Below are positions 57,136 through 64,000 of a stretch of DNA of 64,000 bases, piece after piece (within the stretch, counting starts at the first letter, position 1; each line of letters opens with the position of its first letter). Under the pieces are notes generated by a model, which worked only from the letters and a program-made list of their open reading frames with translations, searched no databases and was not told the origin of the DNA. The stretch covers positions 1 to 64,000 of the forward strand of contig JBMGUZ010000007.1 in NCBI GenBank assembly GCA_051530055.1, in the 5' to 3' direction. The stretch comes from Neoechinorhynchus agilis. Lineage: Eukaryota; Acanthocephala. Position numbers and translations under genes: made by a program.

Positions 57136-58070
57136 TACCTTAACGAACAAATGTGGGCGAACGTACAAGTGTCCGAATTTCTTACAATTATCTGAGGAAT
57201 CCCAGGCTTCTGGCCCATTTTATCGTATTAACAACCTCGTTGATGAACAAAGCATCTACTTAAAACGTTGTTTCTATGGTTATAATATTTAAAATTTTAA
57301 ATTTAATGTTTTTATTTGGATCTTCCTTAAAATCATACTCTCAAGCATGAATCTTCTTATTGAAAACCAACTTAAGTACACCAATGTTTAAAGTTTCAAT
57401 CCACTATACAAAATTGTTCAATGGTAGTAAAGCATCTCACTTAAAATTCCTTTCCTAGAAGCGCTTGAATCTAAATAAAATCAACATTCAATATTGTTCG
57501 TTGGGAAAACAGCTTACTGCGAACTTTCAAAAGCTCTGCTCATTGCTTGACGGAAAAAAGGTTACGCTGTCGATACTTCTTCTTATCCGATCTATTAAAT
57601 AATGCAAATTTCCTAAAAATTTTACAAAATGGCCTTTTAGACGTCAGTTTCAAGTGGGGGCGAAAAATTGATATTAGTTCCGTTCTAGAATTCTAAATTT
57701 TTGGGCGTTATACGCCTATATCCAATCACCACAAACATTAAGAATCTTTAGAAATTTAGGCAATAATGTTTGAACTTGGTCAAATCAAAATTCCACCTTT
57801 TTTTTGCAATAGCATGATTTTGAGATATTTCGAGACCTGAAAAATAGTCCACTTCGCCAATAGCGGCTAAGTTGTTTAAAAGTGGCAGCGATGTAGTGAT
57901 CTTTTCCTGATTTACGAGGTCGTATTGATTTGTTCTGAATGGATTTATGGAATCGATTGCAGCCGTTCGACTCCTTTCAATCTTTAAGCATTGGTTGTCG
58001 CAAGTCGTTGTCACTGCAGGAGTCTTTAAAATATAAATGGACGCCGAGCGCCGTGATAAGGACAATTGAT

Positions 58071-58524
58071 AATTCAATTTTAGTCAATCCCTTTCTTGTC
58101 CGGCTTTTTTATTTAGGCATAAAGCCAAACCAATTACATCAGAGAAGTGATATAACCACATAGTCTCTAATGCACGGTTAAGAGTTTGTACATTCCTCCG
58201 GATCCTCAGATACCTCCAGGAGGCGGGACTCATCAGTGAGTTTCCTCCCTTCAACGAGGTATTTCGTCCCCTTTGGCTGTGCGTCATTGGAGGGGACGAA
58301 ATATCGCTGAAGGGAGGAAACTCACTGATGAGTCCCGCCTCCTGGAGGTATCTGAGGATCCGATGTACAAACTTTTAACCGTGCATTAGAGACTATGTGG
58401 TTATATCACTTCTCTGATGTAATTGGTTTGGCTTTATGCCTAAAAAACTAAGTCGGACAAGAAAGGGATTGACTAAAATTGAATGATGATAACAATACCG
58501 GCTTGCCAGTAAAACTTAAAAAAA
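58071..58524 (+). mobile_element. Right-arm inverted-dimer retroposon
   Basis: Mirror of 24654-25107, with target-site copies at 58060-58070 and 58525-58535. Hammerhead cores at 58205-58270 (minus) and 58293-58356 (plus). The interrupted signal-peptide-like frame mirrors to 57977-58561 on the minus strand. Confidence 0.75.
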
Positions 58525-59377
58525 GGACAATTGATGTTAGTTTTACAATAATGATCTGCATTTAGGTAGTATTCGTGCGCGAGAGTCAGTTTTGTATCGA
58601 AACGAAAGGCGTATTTTAGTTGCAAACGAAATCTGTCCGTTTCCATCAAAAGTAAGAGGTCTTGCAGAATAGAACGATTTTTTCGATCTTAATATATAAA
58701 GTCTTATTAAGTTAAGAGAAAATGTTACACGGTAAAATAACTAATGAAAAATTCAAATCTGGTACGAAGAAGCGGAAGGGCGTGATCTTTAGGAGCAAAG
58801 TTGGCGAAAATGAAAGCTGTATCATACGAAGAGCTGGTTTGTAAATATAGATGAAATTTAAAGAATAACGCCAGGAGGAATAGAACATTGAGACGTTTTA
58901 TAAACTTAAATTATGTGATAAACGATTTTTAACTTTTTTATTGCAAAATGTTCTGAGCGTTACTGCCTTCAGTCGAGTAAAGTAAAATTCCTAGAAATGA
59001 TTAATAATGGAAAATTAGGAAATATAAATTATATTCAAACATCCGGATATAAGAGGGCATTTTATCGGTCACCTTCACGGAACAACACCGAGGATTTTGA
59101 CGAGCGTAACGAATCTTCATATGATTATCGGTATAACCTTGATTCGACATTACTAGTAGTTTTCAACCTTTTTTGTTGTCACGAAACAAACTTAGTTTGG
59201 GATGACGATCCCACCTTAGAAAACCAAAATATACATGGAATAAATGTCATTCCTGTTCTTATTACAATTAATTTGATGGTTTATTTGCCATCAATAGGCA
59301 ACTAAAGTCCATGAGTCGATTATTTCGCTGCTTACATTATTCCCTCAATATTGAATCTACTTTTAAAATTCAACATA

Positions 59378-61638
59378 GTGTCCTTTAGGCGAGGTTCTGA
59401 TTAATGGAATCTAGAACCTGTTTTAATTCAGTGGAGGGCAATTTGGGGAAGGGATCCGGGTAATGAATTTTAGAGGAAAGGGAGGAAAGGAAGTTTTTGC
59501 GGGTAACAAGTATTTTGTTAGCCAGTGCTAATTGTAAACGGGGAAAGTCTGGGTGGTTATTGCGATGGGCTTTAGATGTTTGCTTTTGAAGGAGTTTCAA
59601 GATGGGGGAATATCCATAGTGGGCCACGGTTGGAGATTCCAATGAATTTCTGCCCTTCGGAGTAGAGACGTATGGAGCGCTTAGTAGCTCGGAACTCACT
59701 CTGCTCCAGGATGTCTCGAAGAAATTGAGAGAAACGACCGGCGACGCACGAGCAGGTGTATTCCTGCGACAAAATATCTCGTTCGCATTACAACGAGGCA
59801 ATGTTGGTAGCGTGATAGCGACAGCCGAGGAAGGAGAGAAGCTCCAATTTCGCGGACGGTGGTGATTGTATAAGAACTAACAAATAAACGTTCTTTTTTT
59901 ACACACCTCACAACAACAAGGAGAATTTATTCAGCGTATCAGCGTCGGAGGATATTTGTGTCAGATGTGTATGTTAGATGTCCATCGATCTCAACGTCGC
60001 AGGCAAAAAATCCTTTGGAAACCCAGGATTGTGGCAATGAGTCAATGTGCCTGAAAAACGTTTGAATAAAAAGTTACTTGTGTTCGGGAGAAAAAAAACA
60101 AGGCTGGAGATAACCCAAGTTTTCCAAACAGTTCTTGCGTTATTAAAAATCAGTCCCAATTTATAGGCACGAGTTGCTTTCGATTTGGCTACTTTTAAAA
60201 GTTTTTTCATTTGAGTAATGTCTGTCCTAGGGGATAAATTGACTGTGCTCGTGTGTCCGAGAATACGTAGCTTGTTGGGCATAAAATAGTTGTTCGATAA
60301 GGATTGAGAATTGTCGGATAAAAGTGAAGAAAAGAATAGTTCGAAGTTTCTGCGTATTCGGCTTGAGCGGGTCTTAATGATCAATTTTGTTTTTATTAAA
60401 TTAAGAGAAAGATTTATTGTACGTTGGCGAATCCTGTCCCCGGTGTTGTCGTTACTCATTTATTTGAGAAATATTTCGCGAGGTTTTCCTTGCCTCTTCA
60501 GTCTCTATTGCTTCTCGAATATTTAAAAACTTACAAGCAATGGAGACTGAAGAGGCAAGGAAAACCTCGCGAAATATTTCTCAAATAAATGAGTAACGTC
60601 AACACCGGGGACAGGATTCACGAACGTACAATCAAATTCACCCCAAGGACAATGATATATGGCAGAAAGATTTATGTGAGGTAGTATGGTGTTTAGATAC
60701 TCTATGGATTGTTCCATTAAAAGTTTCAGCCCGGCTGCCCTATGAGATTTCATCACAAAACTGATTTCATCTGCATAACAAATCATAGATGAATTAAGAG
60801 GATAATTTTGTACAGTGTATTGAGAGGCTAAAAGGAATAAAATAGGGGAGATCTGCGATCCTTGTGGAACACCGTTAACGGGGTAATAAAACGTCTTGCC
60901 AGCATCATCATCGCAATAAAAAGCTTTCGAGAAAAGGGTATTATGAATCCTGGCAATTAGGTTATGTGGAACACTGAAATATTCCAACATTTCGCCGGGA
61001 AGGATGGCTGAATCGCAGTTGAAGAAAGTAAGCGCCTTTGAGGTAGATGAAATGAGTGGAATTTCATTTAGTTTAGGAGGGAGGCTACGAATATTGGAGT
61101 AGATTACGATTACAAATGGGATTTCTGATTTTGGTAAATCGGGGGTGGGAATGAGGGAAATTGAGGTTGCATTGTACGTCGATTGTGGTAAATTAAAGGA
61201 GGAATCGTTAAAAGTTGCCGATCAAAAGGATTGATTATCCCAAAGAGAGAATTCCGGGGGTGAATCGAAAATTTGTACGGCAATGATAAGAGCGAGTTTT
61301 GAATTTTGAATTGATGTGGATCAACTATCATTGGACGGGCAGATTTATTGGGTTTTTTTGTTTGTGTTGAGTGATAATTATTTACTTGTTTTAGAGAAAG
61401 AGAGTTTTTAATGTGAAAGGACGTAGAGATTGAAATATATGGGTTTTAGGGTGCTGGTGCAGTTGACGTAGTCAAAGAAGTTGGGGAGTCGCTTCCTTTT
61501 CGATTTTTTGGGATGTATTGGATGTTCTGGGGTGTTCGCAAAAATGAGGTCTGGGTTGAGTTTGGAGGGCCGGTGGAAGGATTCGATGATGAGTTCTTAT
61601 ATGGTAGATACGAAAAGAAAGTTATAATAAAAACACGT
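59378..61638 (-). mobile_element. Right-arm nested LINE block
   Basis: Mirror of 21540-23800: family-1 LINE ends (59378-59632 and about 60998-61620), endonuclease-type tail (59633-59918), second LINE RT (59998-60990) and fold-back (60419-60629). Confidence 0.6.
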
Positions 61639-61717
61639 TTATTGTTTAAAACACAAAGAATAAGAGGGCCCATCTACCTTTGGGTCCTCGTAAGCATTCG
61701 AGTTCGCAGTTGTTCCA

Positions 61718-62570
61718 AAAAAAGCGCACCCGTTGGGATGATAATATCCAGTCGAGTTATGTCGGTTCCGGTGATAATATCTGGTCGGAGGGATGTCTCA
61801 TAAAGTCGGGCGACGTTCGTTCGGGTGAGAATTTGTCAATACGTTCGAGAATATCCGGCTTCAACTCTAACACTTTCCTAGCCAACTTCAGAAAAATGTC
61901 GCATGTTACTAAGTTTGCGGCCGTTTCAGATGAAGAGCACGGTCTAAAAAAGAATAATATCCACACTGAAAGTGGTTATCTAGCACAATAATCGCCTTGA
62001 GTTTACTGTTTCGAAATCTCTAAGTACGTCGAATGCTCTTGTATACAAATTAAACCATTTTGCTCATCACGTCATGACTTGATGTTTTAAATAGAAGACA
62101 AGAAACAAAAGCAAAGTTGAGAACCATCGTGGTTTTTTATTTTATTTAGCATAAAATGATTCGTCAACAACAGTCCACGTATTTTTGAAGAATTTAGCCT
62201 TTATAATAACACGTTTATTGAAAATACAAAGAAAGGTTTAGGAGGAGCCATGTATCTTTGGGTCTTCATCCGTTAATATTGGTATATGCAGTCGAGGGAT
62301 GTCCGTTCTGGTGATAATATCTGGTCGGAGGGATGTTTATTCAGGTAGGAACTATCCAGTCGAGGGAGGTTTGTTCGGGTGAGAATGTGTCCGTTCGTTT
62401 GAGAATATTCGGTTGGGTTGGAAGGTCTGTTCTGGTGGTAATATCTGATCGGGGGGATGTCTATTCGGGTGGGACTATCCAGTAGAGGGAGGTTTGTTCG
62501 GGTGAGAATATCCGGTTGTGGGAATTGACGCTTATTGCTCACAGGAGCGCTTGTAAGGTTGGTCTTTCCT
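61718..62570. repeat. Right-arm degenerate minisatellite block
   Basis: Mirror of 20608-21460. Confidence 0.5.
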
Positions 62571-64000
62571 GATTTGGCAGCATAGAAAAAGGAGCGTAGA
62601 TTTAGAGAGGTGCGAGGTTGATGGAGGATGAAACGAATTAGGATTACGAGTGTTATGCTCGTGTGAAAAGGGAGCGATAAATTGTAGAAATTGTGGTTGT
62701 AGGGTCCTTTTCAGACAACCGAAGAAAAGCTTCCTGACGAAGACGCAAGGCGTCGAAAATTTGAAGCAATAAACAAATAAAACACCCATTTTCCGTTCGA
62801 TAATAAATCTCGAATAAACATGAGGGTGTTGGGAAAAGAGGCTTTAGATAATATCTTTCCTCAGAATCATTTCAGGTTATGACATCCGAGAAGATTTGGC
62901 AGCATAGAAAAAGGAGCGTAGATTTAGAGAGGTGCGAGGTTGATGGAGGATGAAACGAATTAGGATTACGAGTGTTATGCTCGTGTGAAAAGGGAGCGAT
63001 AAATTGTAGAAATTGTGGTTGTAGGGTTACGAGGCGTTTTGATTGTTTTATGAAAATAGCATCAAGGCATTCGGTGAGAGGGGGAGTGTCAGTTGTACAA
63101 ATTTTAGATGCTATTTTTTGAAGAATTTCAAGACGACGGATTAGCGATTTGGGAAGGTTGCAAAATATGGGATAACCGTGGGTGAGGTGTGGTAAAATAA
63201 AGCAGAAGTAAAATTTGTAGAGATCGGTTGAAGGGATTAATAAATGTCGGGGGCGTCTGAGGAGATAAATTTTAAAAGTGTTGTGCTTGAGGAAGAGTGA
63301 TGTGCGAGTCCCATTTCAAATTTGATTAAAATTGGAGACCAGAATTCTTAAGTAAGTGACTCGTAGGATGTCATTTAGAAGATCAAGGGATGATGTGGGG
63401 TTGCGGGAGAGAAGGGATCATTTCGAAGCATTTAGATTTTTTTAAAGTTTTACTGGCAAGCCGGTATGTTATGATCATTCAATTTTAGTCAATCCCTTTC
63501 TTGTCCGGCTTTTTTTATTTAGGCATAAAGCCAAACCAATTACACCAAAGAAGTGATATAACCACATAGTCTCTAATGCACGGTTAAAAGTTTGTACATC
63601 GGATCCTCAGATACCTCCAGGAGGCGGGACTCATCAGTGGGTTTCCTCCCTTCAGCGGTATTTCGTCCCCTTTGGCTGTGCGTCATTGGTGGTAGAGGAA
63701 TTGAGATCGAGTTTGTAATTGGTGCAGAAATCTTTTATATGTGTGATTCCGTTAGGTTATGGAGTGGGCTCAGGGGGCAAGGAGAGGGATTAGAGGTTAA
63801 GGAGAGGGAAAGTAAGGAGCTTGTATCTCCTGTTAGGAAAGAGGGAGGCTACGAATGGTTAAATAAAAGTTACTTTGAGGAGACGTATTCTCGGGTTAAA
63901 GGGATTTTTGGACTGTTGGCGGGGGAGGAATAGTAAGGTGAATGTCAGGGAAAAGTAGTTGCCCAACAGGAAGGATTTAGTGGCGATGGGATTTATATCC
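62571..64000 (-). mobile_element. Right-arm LINE block with retroposon
   Basis: Mirror of 19178-20607: 135-bp direct repeats at 62571-62705 and 62893-63027, and the hammerhead-bearing monomer at 63437-63690 (core 63606-63669, minus). Confidence 0.65.

Overview
The window is nuclear DNA of an animal. It has spliced eukaryotic genes with AATAAA signals (ribosomal protein eL8 with introns, mitochondrial thioredoxin, a PHAX-type RNA-export adaptor), a damaged 18S-ITS-5.8S-28S stretch, and a dense load of LINEs, Penelope-like elements, endonuclease-type non-LTR elements and one Ty3/gypsy fossil. The base composition is AT-rich. An invertebrate is likely; I cannot place the phylum by eye.

Region 1 (1-19178) is a tandemly duplicated accessory cluster. 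A cassette with an intronless PKA-catalytic-like kinase gene followed by a small secreted cysteine-rich protein gene occurs twice (878-4858 and 7536-13968). Two diverged members of the cysteine-rich family lie at 5936 and 17072. The four cysteine-rich genes share a CCAAT-containing promoter block. A broken rDNA island (14180-16860) sits between the last two of them, and a mitochondrial thioredoxin gene follows at 18453.

Region 2 (19179-64000) is one huge inverted repeat. The left arm (19179-39239) and right arm (43616 to the window end) mirror each other almost base for base. Each arm carries eL8/RPL7A, a secreted leucine-rich-repeat protein, a PHAX-like gene, an unknown lysine-rich protein and the same nested transposons. 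The differences I found are two substitutions, one 1-nt homopolymer change and a 325-nt poly(T) tract present only in the right arm. The unique centre (39240-43615) holds a LINE endonuclease fragment, a Ty3/gypsy fossil and an extra partial copy of arm sequence at the right breakpoint. This is either a real palindrome or an assembly fold-back.

The most unusual small element is a roughly 230-250 bp poly(A)-ended retroposon carrying all three strands of a hammerhead ribozyme core in an order unlike types I-III. One insertion is an inverted dimer with an 11-bp target-site duplication, and it splits a short signal-peptide-like reading frame.
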